Below, piece after piece: positions 21,059-30,516 of a DNA stretch of 64,000 bases; position 1 is the first letter of the stretch, and each line of letters starts with the position of its first letter. The notes under the pieces are model-generated. The model was given only the letters and a program-made list of their open reading frames with translations. It ran no database searches and was not told the DNA's origin. This DNA comes from Linnemannia elongata. Taxonomy: Eukaryota > Mortierellomycota > Mortierellomycetes > Mortierellales > Mortierellaceae. Where the stretch lies: NCBI GenBank assembly GCA_036320915.1, contig JAXBDG010000001.1:372001-436000 (forward strand), read 5' to 3'. The position numbers were made by a program, and so were the translations under genes.

Positions 21059-24000
21059 ATGGGACTGAAGGGGTTCTATCCTTGGCTCCGCAAGAAGAAA
21101 GGCTACCATCCCACGCTTCGTCACCCCATGCACCACCACCTGCCTGACGACGCCATTATTCGCGTGGATGTTTTGTCTTTCTTTACCAAAATTCGCGGAA
21201 TCTACACCAAGCATGCAGACGACAAAACAAAGGCGCAAGCTATCCTATTCGAGCATCTCAAGAAATACGGCGACCCCTCCCACATGGTGTTCTATGTCGA
21301 CGGCGCCCCTGCTCTCGAGAAGAAGGAGACTCACCGTGAGCGAAACGAGAAGCGAGCTAAGGCCCTCAAGAATGCCAAGGTTGCCATTGAGACGCTCGGG
21401 AACCGCATCAATCAAGGCAAGCCGCCCACCAAGCAGATGTTCAAGAATGTAGAGAGGAGTCTCCGTGGAGGATTCAAGTGGTCTCTTCAAGATCGGGAAG
21501 ACTTCGTCCATTTTCTGCAGGCTCAAGAGCTCGATGCGCACCTTTGCAGGACCGAGGCCGACATTGATATCGCTGCAGAGTGCCAACCCAAAGACGTTGT
21601 TCTGACTCAAGACTCGGACTTTTTCGCTTACGATTCAGTTACAACGATCTGGCGTCCTGTGGGCAAGTGGGACGACGTCAAGGTCTTAGAATATAGTAGA
21701 GAGGCGGTGCTGGCCCAGATACGACTGTCAACCACCAAGCTTACTGCACTGGCATGCGTCTCGAGTAACGACCAGAACAAGAACATTCCATCGATGGGGA
21801 TTGCCACCAACTACAGCATTATAAAGGATCTACCCGATACAGGTAAGAACAAATAATTTGCCAGCATGCCCATACCCCCTCTATTCTTTGTGGATATGGC
21901 CAGACTCATCATGACTCCTTTGGACCCTTTCTCTATCAGACGTGCCATCCCTGGTGAAGGAGTATCTCGAGAGCCCACGCGTGGTCTGCCGCGGTCAGGA
22001 AGGAATCGATTTCACGGCCTCTATTCTCGTGTTTACCACAATGACCCAGGAGATTGCTGCTCCAGCGGGCGTATCCTCTGTTCCGTCGCCGTCGTCACAG
22101 TCAGCGACGCCTTTGACGGCCTCTGCTGCATCCATCTTATCGTACGAACTGCTCTGTCATCAGTACAAGGTGATCAAGGACCAGCATGCCAGAGCCAAGG
22201 AACAGAAGCGCCAAGGGAACTCGAGCAGCAAGAGGTAACACATTAGGTGATATGTGATTCTCTCACATGACCCTTGATATGGCTTTCCCATCACTTGCGA
22301 TCAGTCTAACATGCTGTTTGCCTATTACCGCACTCTTCGACATGCTCTAGCAACTCTAAACCCAATCGGCAGGGCAAGCATAGGGAATTTAAAAGGCATC
22401 GCGTGATCGATCGGCCTGCTCACCAGCCTCGAGTCTCGCAACAGGTGCACCGGCCGCGGCATTCGTACAAGTCACGCGCAGAACCACAGCAACACGAACA
22501 GCCATCGATCTGTAAGCAATATGAACGAAAGCCCTACACGGCGGAGCAAGAGGCACGGTACCGGGAGTCGACAGCTGAGGCCAGGGGAAAGAAGGCGAAG
22601 AAGAAGCGACATCGTGAGACTCAGCGACTCAAAAAGGAAAAGGAGGTAGCCAAGAAGCCGCCGCCCAAGATCGACGAGATGAACAAGGCTCAGCTGATCA
22701 ACGCTATGATGTACGAGCATCCCCTTGTTTCCCTTCAAGTCGGCACAGTCAATGCCAATAGTAAGCGGGCAGCGGCAGCAACAACCACCAACGCCAATCA
22801 ACTCCCATCGTCTGAACAACAAAAGCAACAACAGCAACAAGAGGTTTCTGCCTGCATTTTGGACATTGTTGGGCAAGTTCGCGCGACGAAGAGACATGCA
22901 CAAGAGTTTTTGGGCACGTTCATCGAGACCGTCTTTGAGAGCGGTCTGACCGAGAATGACCGTATCATTCTGTACTCTTTGTGTCCCGTCGTCGAGTCCA
23001 AAATCCGTATGGTGCCTCAACCCAAGCAGGATTCTCAGGCACGCAGCAGCAGTTCCGCTGGCACTCCCACGAAGGCTGAAGGCAACAAAGACACGGAGGA
23101 TGAAGGCGACGAAGACGCGGAGGACGAAGACGACGAGGATGCGGAGGATGAAGGCGACGAGGATGCGGAGAATGAAGGCGACGATGATGCCGAGCCGTCT
23201 GCAATGGACAAACCCTTCTTTGCCTTTTACCAGATCCTTCTGGCGCATATCTACTCCCGCAAGATCAAGTTCAAGACGGTTGCCGAGCGGCAAGTTGGCC
23301 AGCTGCTTACACGTGCCACCTCATTGGGCATCACTTTGCCCTCTGTTCCTCCACGCGACATCTCCTACCAAACCAACGGGTTGCTCGAGTCGACCACCAA
23401 GCAACTTTATTGTTCCATCAAGAAGATGTATCGCAACGGCTCGGTCGCTCTTGAAAAGAAGGTAATGTGAAAGTTGTCAGTCAAAGCTTTGTCACGGACG
23501 AAATACAAAGAGAATAGCATTCATCAAAACATATTCCAAAACTAACGCTTTTCTTTCCCTCTACATTAGATCAACTCACAAGCGGATGTCCAACCTGGCA
23601 CGGTACTTCCCAAAATCGACCCCAAGCTACCTGCCATTGAGAACTACCTACTTTTGAACAAAGCCACCGGCGGATCGAGGCGTATTGCGCCTCTCTCACC
23701 CCTGGCGCCTCGCTACGTTAGCTTCTCTGAGCGGCAGTTGCTTCCAATGTTCTGGTCTTGGTCAACCCTCAAGGACAAGATCCGGCGGATGATGAACGAG
23801 GATTGCTACTTTCAGGATCCGGCCATAGTTCCCTCGCAGGCTGACGCTTTGGACTGGCTCGCCAGGACGACGCCTGGTCGCCTTATAACCTCTTTCCTGT
23901 CGGATGTCGGTCTCCCGCCAGACAAGCACGACAAGGGCTATCGCAAAACAACAACTGTCATGGACATGGACGGCAAGGACGGCAAGGAAGGGCTTCGGGA

Positions 24001-25536
24001 ACACCTCAAATGTCTGCGGGCTGAGACGTTTAACCCCAGGGATTGGCACAACAAGGGTTATGTCCTGAAGGGCTCGATCCGGACAAATGGACGTCTGCTG
24101 CAGCTGCTGGCCTACAAGCTGAAGGAGCTCCAGTCTGTTCGGTACCGTCGTATTCCCGAGAACAAGGCCCCAAACCCACTCCTTACAACCATTGGTGGTA
24201 CAAACCGTTATCTGACCGAAGCTCGAAATGTCTTCTTCTCAGCTGCTGATGTGGAGAATCTGTTGGCTACTGAACCCAGTCAGGTCACGGTGTTGTCACT
24301 TGATTTGGGTACCTCCTGCATCGTTGGTGCCACCGCTTCGTTCCCACCTAGCCAAAGCCCCACCACGTTGGCGCGTCCCCTGTGTCAGGATGGCGGTCAA
24401 AAGAAGAGGAAGAAGAAGAAGGGAAGGCGTGCCAAGCTGAAGCCTGGTGATAGAAAGCGGCAGAGGAAGAGGCAGAAGGCGCGCAAGCTGGGCGGGCGGT
24501 CTCTGGCGATTCGGTGCTTTGATCTGGTGGTCAAGCGAAAGGCCGTGTCGCGGCCCACAGACAGCTTTTCCAACTGGCTTAAGGACCGGCGGGAGAACAC
24601 CATTGGACCATCTACCGGCAGAACTATTCAGAAGATTGAAACCGCCCTACCGCCTCTCAAGGGAGAGGGTGCCTCGTTTTGCGAGTATGTAGCAATGCGT
24701 CGAGCGTCGGAGGAAGACCTGGACACCTTTTACAACAACACCAACTTCTGGAAGCACAAATGGGATTCCAACATTTGCCGAAAGGAAGAGTACTACAAGG
24801 TTGCTGAGGGTTTGCTAAACATGATTGGTGGATCTGTCGGTAGGCCGAGATTGCCACACCAAAACGTCGTGATCGCGATTGGGCTAGCCAAGTTCACTGC
24901 TGTTCATGGACCACCAGCCCTCAATGGCACGTTCCAGGCGTTTTTCATCGATCTGGTAGGGCATACTGTTGCAACGACTGTTCAGCAAGGTCATTTCTTT
25001 ACAGGGACATGCTAATGTTGCTTTTATTTTTTTTTGTCTTGACTTAGGCTCGTTCATTGGGCTACCTTGTGGTTGGAATCAACGAATATTATTCCTCCAA
25101 ACGATGCCCTCACTGCCATGCATTTGTCTGTGCGACGTCGGACTGGCGGACCCTTTACTGCACAACTTGCAAACGGTTCCTTCAGCGAGATGTTATGGCC
25201 TCCGAAAACATGAACAATGCAATCAAGGGTCACCTGATCCACCAGCAGCGGCCGCACTACCTTCAGCCTCGGCGTCAAGACGGATCTTACCCGTGGATGG
25301 ATGTTGCTGCTGGTGACGGTAGTGGGGGTGGAGGAGGAGAAGCAGCTGGACCATCGGCTGTGGCCATGGACAGCAATGGAGACGAAGCAGGTGGTGGTGG
25401 TGGCGGAGGGGCAGCAACAGCCAGAAAGAGGCGCGCCGCTTCGATCGTCTCAGTCGAGGTCCCCGACACCGGCATCTATCCCACGACTGACGCCCTTAGT
25501 TCTTCGTCAAGCCACATGGGGAAAAAAGCGAAATGA
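21059..25536 (+). CDS. XPG/FEN1-like nuclease fused to TnpB/Fanzor-type RuvC nuclease
   Basis: Five exons: 21059-21842, 21940-22234, 22351-23461, 23570-24955 and 25048-25536. All have GT-AG borders and matching phases, giving 1354 aa. Residues 1-~330 follow the FEN1 family: MGLKGFYPWL start, acidic residues D37 (RVDVLSFF), D81 (FYVDGAP), E166 and D168 (TEADIDIA), D185 and D187 (TQDSDFF), D238, then a helix-hairpin-helix-like NIPSMGIATNYSIIK. Gln/Lys-rich and acidic 8-residue repeats (23,095-23,190) form the linker. The C-terminal half has RuvC-I LSLDLGTSCIVGA (D975), a KKRKKKK basic block, RuvC-II-like NVVIAIGLAKF with Gly where TnpB has Glu, a zinc ribbon (C1212, C1215, C1230, C1233) and RuvC-III RDVMASENM (D1240). 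The tail is Gly/Ala-rich with KRR. TnpB/Fanzor proteins are RNA-guided DNA nucleases, and FEN1 relatives cut flaps. Acting together is inference. Confidence 0.85.
23095..23190 (+). repeat. 24-bp tandem repeat encoding acidic linker
   Basis: Four imperfect 24-nt units encode DEGDEDAE-like octapeptides within exon 3 of the fusion gene. They give a highly acidic, flexible spacer between the XPG-like and RuvC parts. Unit number is likely to vary between copies of the element. Confidence 0.85.
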
Positions 25537-25707
25537 GCATAGCAGTTTCACAATGTAGGATGCTCCATAGCGTCTGTAGTTAGATATACATGCCTGTAAG
25601 CATGTTCCATAGTGTAGGGTCACGTGAGCTCGGCTACTTCATCGTGGCCGAGGCGCAGCGATTACTCACTTCGGTGACGTAATTTAAGCGCCAATTGCTC
25701 TGTGACC
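25284..25707 (+). repeat. Right terminal inverted repeat overlapping the fusion gene's 3' end
   Basis: The first ~253 nt are coding: the Gly/Ala-rich tail from about SYPWMD to the stop codon ending at 25,536. The last ~171 nt are non-coding and contain several short inverted repeats. The repeat matches the left arm almost perfectly, which implies recent formation or gene conversion between the arms. Confidence 0.95.
25537..25707 (+). ncRNA. Candidate guide-RNA (omega RNA) scaffold at the element's right end
   Basis: The non-coding segment between the stop codon and the element end has three clear foldable units. ACATGC/GCATGT with a 6-nt loop lies near 25,590-25,607. CTCGGC (25,629-25,634) pairs with GCCGAG (25,647-25,652). 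The strongest is a hairpin at 25,661-25,683: ATTAC-TCAC, loop TTCG, GTGA-C-GTAAT, a nine-pair stem with one bulged C closed by the very stable C(UUCG)G tetraloop. TnpB and Fanzor systems are known to place the guide-RNA scaffold at the 3' end of the nuclease gene, with the guide read from DNA just beyond the element. Here that guide would start at about 25,708 (CGTCTGATCAG). Expression is not shown by sequence, so this remains a candidate. Confidence 0.4.
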
Positions 25708-25785
25708 CGTCTGATCAGAAAATCATGGTCGCATTTCCTGCGTCACGTCCAAAATTATTTATACAAAGCGAGAGAGAGCTATCGA

Positions 25786-28700
25786 CTAGAGGCGGAACTT
25801 GTAGACGTTTTTCATGTACCAGTCACCCTTGAACACCTTGGCCTGACCAACAATCATCGTCATCCTCTCAATCAACGGCTGCTGCTGCGTAGTCTTCTTG
25901 TCCTTGGCCGCCGCCCGGTCATGTCTCTTCCGTCTCGAGAACCTGTCAACGCTCGGCTCCTTCTTCAAGTGTGTCCGGCCTGTGAACTCATCATACTCGT
26001 ACATGTCATAAAATCCTCCACCACCATTATTACTCCTCTGCAACTTCTCCTGCTGTTGCCGCTGTTGCCTCTTCCTCTGCAGCTTTTGTTTGCGATGACG
26101 AAGCCGGCGGGCCTCTTCATCCCCACTGCTGCCGTCAATCTCGCTATCCTCCTCAAAACTCTCATCCTCTTCATCCTCCTCGTCAACATAGTCGTCATCT
26201 GAGGTCTCGAACGTATCAGCTAGCTCGATCCAAGGTTGATCGGCCAACAAGTCGTCTCCCAACGAAGGGCGGCGACCTTGCTGCTGCATTTGTTGAAGAC
26301 GAGCCAATCGCTTCTGGCGAAGCATCTCGGCCTGGACAGCCAATGCCACCGCACGTGCCTCAACCTGCTCCGAGACAGTGACCTTCAAGGTGCCCATGTG
26401 ACCCGAGACTCTCAAGAACCGGTACCCCAACCGCTCAACCGTGACCTGACTTCTGTAGGTGGACGATGACAGCGACGAGGACGAGGATGCATCCGAGATG
26501 GTACTCTGGGCAGACACATAGGACGATCGAACACTGATAGCAGACGTAAAGGCCGACTTGGTTCCTTGCTGCTGAGACTTGGACCGACCGGGGGCAGAAA
26601 AGAGAGTCGAGCCACCTTTCAGCATCTCATCACCCTCGAGACGACCAATCATCTGGATACCAATCGTATCGCGCCACCAGCGCAACTCCGCAGGGTCCTC
26701 AATGACCGTCCATTGAACCAGCGGTGATGAATAGAACGAGGCACCACTATCCAACTCGAGCTTTTGGAGACGCTGGTGAACTGTAATGAACAGATGTTGG
26801 AACTTGAGGCCTGCTTGGTTACCCTGACGCTTAATAGTCGAGCTGTAGGGGTTTGACGAGTATGATGACGAAGGGGTAGCCATGGGAGGAGGCGATGATG
26901 ACAAATTGGCTGGTGTGGGAGGAGACGACGAGTCCAGAGGAGAGGGCGAAGTGGGCAGCGTCGGGTATGAGTCGGATGATCGGGGTATATCGACGCCTTG
27001 GGTATAATTCGTTCCATTCAACGATGAAGGTTCCTCGGCCACGGCGGTCACCACAGGCGCATTCGCAGAGACAGCCAATGTTTTGTTTTTGTACTCGGCG
27101 GGGTTGTAAGGAGTGACGATGGGTCTGGAGGTCGTCGCCTTGGAGTTTGATGAGGCGCCAGGAGTCGAGGGCGCCTTGATAGCCGCAACAGCCTTGGAAG
27201 CAAACCCGGTAATGGCGCGAGGTTTCTTCTTGACACTGAAATAATCCGACTCGCCTGTTCCATTGGTGGCGGTACTGCTTGGAGTGGGTGTGGAGAACGA
27301 GTTCTTGGTGGGGCTGACGGGTGTGCCAGCGTCGTATCCATTGTTTTGTTGCTGCTGCTGCTGGCTGGATGAGGAGTCCTTGCCGTGAAAGCTTGGAGTT
27401 GCGACGGCAATGGATCTTTGAAGCAACAGCTTGGCACCAAGGGTGAATCCGCTGGCAGACTTAGCCAACACCTTGTACTCTGGATATGTCAAGAGGGTGT
27501 GTCGACCAAGTCGGGTCACAAACACTCTCCGACCACCAGATGACGATCCAACAGTGCTCTTGCTTCTTGTGCTTCCAGAGCGGTGAGGAGCGGCGCTAGG
27601 GGCGATCGTGACACGGCTGTGATCCGAGACTGTCGAGACCGTAGTAGCCGAACTGGTGCGACGCCCATTGCTACTGCTGCCATTGGGATGGTGTGGCGGG
27701 AGAGGAGGTGGGATGGCAGAGGTAGGTGAATTGAGAGGAGAAAGAGTCGTCCTGCTACTACCAGACCGTTCCAAGTTGGGCTGACGGTGGGCCGCAAGTG
27801 GGTCCATGAATGTGTACTTCTTGGAGGCCTCAACAAAGTGGAGCTCGTTGTCCTGCATCACATCAAACTTGAATTTGAGACCATTACGACTGTAGATGTG
27901 GAGTTGCGCGATTGCCTGCTTCTTGAACTGCGATCCTCCGTCGGCCGCCGCTGCCGCTTCAGATCCACGGCGATCATTGCTTCCAGAGGAACCTTCCTGA
28001 GAACCAGGCTCCGAGTCGACAGGACCACTTGACGAATGTGCATTGCTTCCCTTCCGAGATCCAGATCCTGGCGCTGCTCCAGCTGCAGTTGTCGTGACTG
28101 AGGAGCGTCGTTGCAAGGCCTTGTGCTTCTTCTTTGAGATCAGGTTGGTGCCATCTGTTCGACCAGTCGAATACACACCCCTTCTTTTTTCGAGAGCATC
28201 GATTTGAGCAGCATCCTTGTCCTTGGATGTGTACTCTCCATCGCTGTCGGGGAAGACAGGCTTCTGGGATCGTTGATGGGCATAGTCCTGGGGTCGATCC
28301 AACAAGCTGGTCCATTCCTGCGACTCCTTTAGACTGTCAACGGCATCAATGACCTCCTGGAGGGACGAGTTCAGATTCTGGAGACTGGTGTTGTTGTTCG
28401 ACATGTTCATCAGTGCTTCCAGGTTGAGATCCTCCTCCTCGCTGTCATTCGAATTCTTGCTGCCACGCTGCTTCTTGCGCTTCTGCAACAACAACTGACG
28501 CTTAAGTTTCTGGGAGACCGAGGTGGCGTCAAGGTTGTCAAGGATGGAGGTTGGTGTGGGGCTAGAGGGAGAGGTCGAGACAGGAGAGGCAGTGATCTCG
28601 GCATCCAATAGAGTCGACGAGATAGCCTCCAATGAAGGGTCCTGGCGCTTGAATTTTTTCACCAGTTTGAACAGGAAGAAACCGTTGGGGCCTTCGGTCT

Positions 28701-30516
28701 CCAAGTCGAGATGATACTGCTCAAAGACTTGCTCCTTTGTCAAGATCTGATGTGACTCCAGACGCTGCTGGAGGATGCCATCCTGATGCCAGAGCCATGG
28801 AGCCTTCTTGACGGGCTGGGGCTTGGCGTTATTCCTCTTGGACAGTGACCGTGTGAGTGCTAAGGCGCGTGGAGGGACCATGGGGAATCCTGCAGCGTCT
28901 ACGACCATGCTCCTGGTCTTTTGCTTCCTCGTGGTGTTGGCAGCGGTGGTGACTGATGAAGAGGAAATCGGAGGAGGCGAGGCCGCGCCAACATCGATGG
29001 TGAGTTCCTTGCGAGTAGCGTCACGGACACTTGTGGTAGTGGCATATGGCTGAGGAATCGGTGCAGAGACGGAAGTCTGGAGTCGCTGAGGCGGAGCTTG
29101 AGGCTCAGGTGGTTGTGGGATGGGCGGCAAAGGTGCTGTGCGAACGGGCGGTGAAGGTTCAGGCTCATCCTCGTAGCTGACAAAGACAATATCCTGTCGA
29201 GTTTCAACCTCTGGCACATCTGGAGCCTCGGCGGCAACTTTGGATGTTGTATCGATCTCGGATGTCGAACATGCGGTGGTAGAGAGGGCGGACTCAGACT
29301 CGGGATCCATCGCAAAACTGAACCGGGAGATATTGTCGGGGATTGTGGGAAGAAGCTCTTGATTGAACTCTCCAGTCTTGACGTTCACAATCTCTGCTTT
29401 CTGAGGCTGAGTAGAAGCGTTGATCCTGGTGGTAGAGTGTGAAATCGATCGCGCCTGAATGACTTCCTGCACCTCCAAGACCTGCGGATGATACCCATGT
29501 TCCTTCTGAGACTCCTTGAGCGGTACGGACTTGACCTTTTCCTGCTTCTGAAGAACGTTGATGGGTGATGGTGGGGGCGAAGGGAACGCCTCCTGACTCT
29601 CCTCATGTTCTGGCTGGATAGCAGTGGCGGTTTCGATAACAAACGTCGTCAGGGAGTGGTGTCCGTTTGTCCTACTGTCGCTGTGGTTGGTTTGGCTGGG
29701 AGGCGAGGAAGGAGGTGAAACCAAGGAAGTACGTTCGGAGTTGCCATAATTGTGTGAAGCCGCATACGCCTCTGCTCCGATACCATCGTAAAAGTCGCCC
29801 GAGGGCAAAGGTTCTGCTCGCTCCTTTCCTTTGCCCACCGTCCGTGTCAAAGTCGAGGTTGAGGAAGTCATCGAGGAGGAAGTGTACTGGGTAGGGTGGT
29901 TGTTGTTTGTGTATGGTACTGCAATGCCACTTGACTCTGGCTGGCCTGGCAGGGTTTCGGTAGTAGCAGATGCGTCCCAGAGATCGCTGCTAGTGTTGTG
30001 GTGGTGATTCCGTTGCCTTGCTGATAAAGACGACGTAATTGAAGCCGTTGTGACCGAGGCAGTTGAGGACGCAGCTGTCTCGGATACGGGTCTGAATGGT
30101 GCTGCTGTCGTCGATGTTGATATAGGCGCAGAGGTCAAGGACATGGTTGTACTTGACGTAGTAGGGGCGATGGTCATGATAGAAGATGCGGTCGACTGCA
30201 AGATGGGCGAGTGCACCGTCGGGATCAAACGGTCGGGCGACATAGGTGTTTGGGCCACGATCATAGGGACATGGTCGACGCTTGTTGGGGGCATGGCCAT
30301 GTAGAGGATTGAGTTGGTGGCCTTTTTCAGTGATTTTGTCCAGCTCTTGCTCTTCCTGTGGTCGGATGTGGTTGTTTCCTTGGAGTAGTGACTTGCTGCA
30401 TCCGAGGCGGGGAAATGCGAGGGTGCGGTGTCGACTGGAATTGCATAGCTGTCGGGGTTGTGTATCGCATCCTTGGTAGGCTCAGGTTGCTGACGTGATT
30501 TCTTTTCCTTGACCAT
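25786..30516 (-). CDS. Large Ser/Thr/Gln-rich protein of unknown function
   Basis: Single open frame of 1576 aa from the ATG at 30,516 (MVKEKKSRQQPEP) to the stop at 25,786. The frame stays open upstream, but that part is non-coding in character and contains splice-like sites, so I start at MVKEKK. The N-terminal ~650 residues are low-complexity and disordered. More ordered blocks occur near LFKLVKKFKRQDPSLEAI, QLHIYSRNGLKFKFDVMQ, RVFVTRLGRHTLLTYPEYKV, LKFQHLFITVHQRLQKLEL and RLGYRFLRVSGHMGTLKVTV. An acidic stretch (DDDYVDEEDEEDESFEEDSE), a basic Gln-rich coil and a closing FKGDWYMKNVYKFRL complete it. I do not recognise the family. The ordered segments suggest a conserved C-terminal domain; possible nuclear localisation from basic clusters is only a guess. 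It ends 78 bp from the inverted-repeat element. Confidence 0.8.
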   Translation of the reverse strand: MVKEKKSRQQPEPTKDAIHNPDSYAIPVDTAPSHFPASDAASHYSKETTTSDHRKSKSWTKSLKKATNSILYMAMPPTSVDHVPMIVAQTPMSPDRLIPTVHSPILQSTASSIMTIAPTTSSTTMSLTSAPISTSTTAAPFRPVSETAASSTASVTTASITSSLSARQRNHHHNTSSDLWDASATTETLPGQPESSGIAVPYTNNNHPTQYTSSSMTSSTSTLTRTVGKGKERAEPLPSGDFYDGIGAEAYAASHNYGNSERTSLVSPPSSPPSQTNHSDSRTNGHHSLTTFVIETATAIQPEHEESQEAFPSPPPSPINVLQKQEKVKSVPLKESQKEHGYHPQVLEVQEVIQARSISHSTTRINASTQPQKAEIVNVKTGEFNQELLPTIPDNISRFSFAMDPESESALSTTACSTSEIDTTSKVAAEAPDVPEVETRQDIVFVSYEDEPEPSPPVRTAPLPPIPQPPEPQAPPQRLQTSVSAPIPQPYATTTSVRDATRKELTIDVGAASPPPISSSSVTTAANTTRKQKTRSMVVDAAGFPMVPPRALALTRSLSKRNNAKPQPVKKAPWLWHQDGILQQRLESHQILTKEQVFEQYHLDLETEGPNGFFLFKLVKKFKRQDPSLEAISSTLLDAEITASPVSTSPSSPTPTSILDNLDATSVSQKLKRQLLLQKRKKQRGSKNSNDSEEEDLNLEALMNMSNNNTSLQNLNSSLQEVIDAVDSLKESQEWTSLLDRPQDYAHQRSQKPVFPDSDGEYTSKDKDAAQIDALEKRRGVYSTGRTDGTNLISKKKHKALQRRSSVTTTAAGAAPGSGSRKGSNAHSSSGPVDSEPGSQEGSSGSNDRRGSEAAAAADGGSQFKKQAIAQLHIYSRNGLKFKFDVMQDNELHFVEASKKYTFMDPLAAHRQPNLERSGSSRTTLSPLNSPTSAIPPPLPPHHPNGSSSNGRRTSSATTVSTVSDHSRVTIAPSAAPHRSGSTRSKSTVGSSSGGRRVFVTRLGRHTLLTYPEYKVLAKSASGFTLGAKLLLQRSIAVATPSFHGKDSSSSQQQQQQNNGYDAGTPVSPTKNSFSTPTPSSTATNGTGESDYFSVKKKPRAITGFASKAVAAIKAPSTPGASSNSKATTSRPIVTPYNPAEYKNKTLAVSANAPVVTAVAEEPSSLNGTNYTQGVDIPRSSDSYPTLPTSPSPLDSSSPPTPANLSSSPPPMATPSSSYSSNPYSSTIKRQGNQAGLKFQHLFITVHQRLQKLELDSGASFYSSPLVQWTVIEDPAELRWWRDTIGIQMIGRLEGDEMLKGGSTLFSAPGRSKSQQQGTKSAFTSAISVRSSYVSAQSTISDASSSSSLSSSTYRSQVTVERLGYRFLRVSGHMGTLKVTVSEQVEARAVALAVQAEMLRQKRLARLQQMQQQGRRPSLGDDLLADQPWIELADTFETSDDDYVDEEDEEDESFEEDSEIDGSSGDEEARRLRHRKQKLQRKRQQRQQQEKLQRSNNGGGGFYDMYEYDEFTGRTHLKKEPSVDRFSRRKRHDRAAAKDKKTTQQQPLIERMTMIVGQAKVFKGDWYMKNVYKFRL

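Larger units (their letters stand above)
19559..25707 (+). mobile_element. 6.1-kb inverted-repeat element carrying an XPG-Fanzor fusion gene
   Basis: The element is bounded by 424-bp inverted repeats (19,559-19,982 and 25,284-25,707). They align without gaps and differ at only two bases that I could find. Its single recognisable gene encodes a FEN1/XPG-like domain fused to a TnpB/Fanzor-type nuclease, and the gene's last ~84 codons fall inside the right repeat. Outer ends read GGTCACAG...CTGTGACC. I see no target-site duplication: the left flank ends GAGATGCCA and the right flank begins CGTCTGATC. It lies between the V-ATPase promoter and the 3' end of the next gene, 78 bp from that gene's stop codon. 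TnpB-like genes are known in several eukaryotic transposon classes; no DDE transposase, rolling-circle Rep or tyrosine recombinase is visible, so mobilisation would need a factor elsewhere. Confidence 0.75.
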
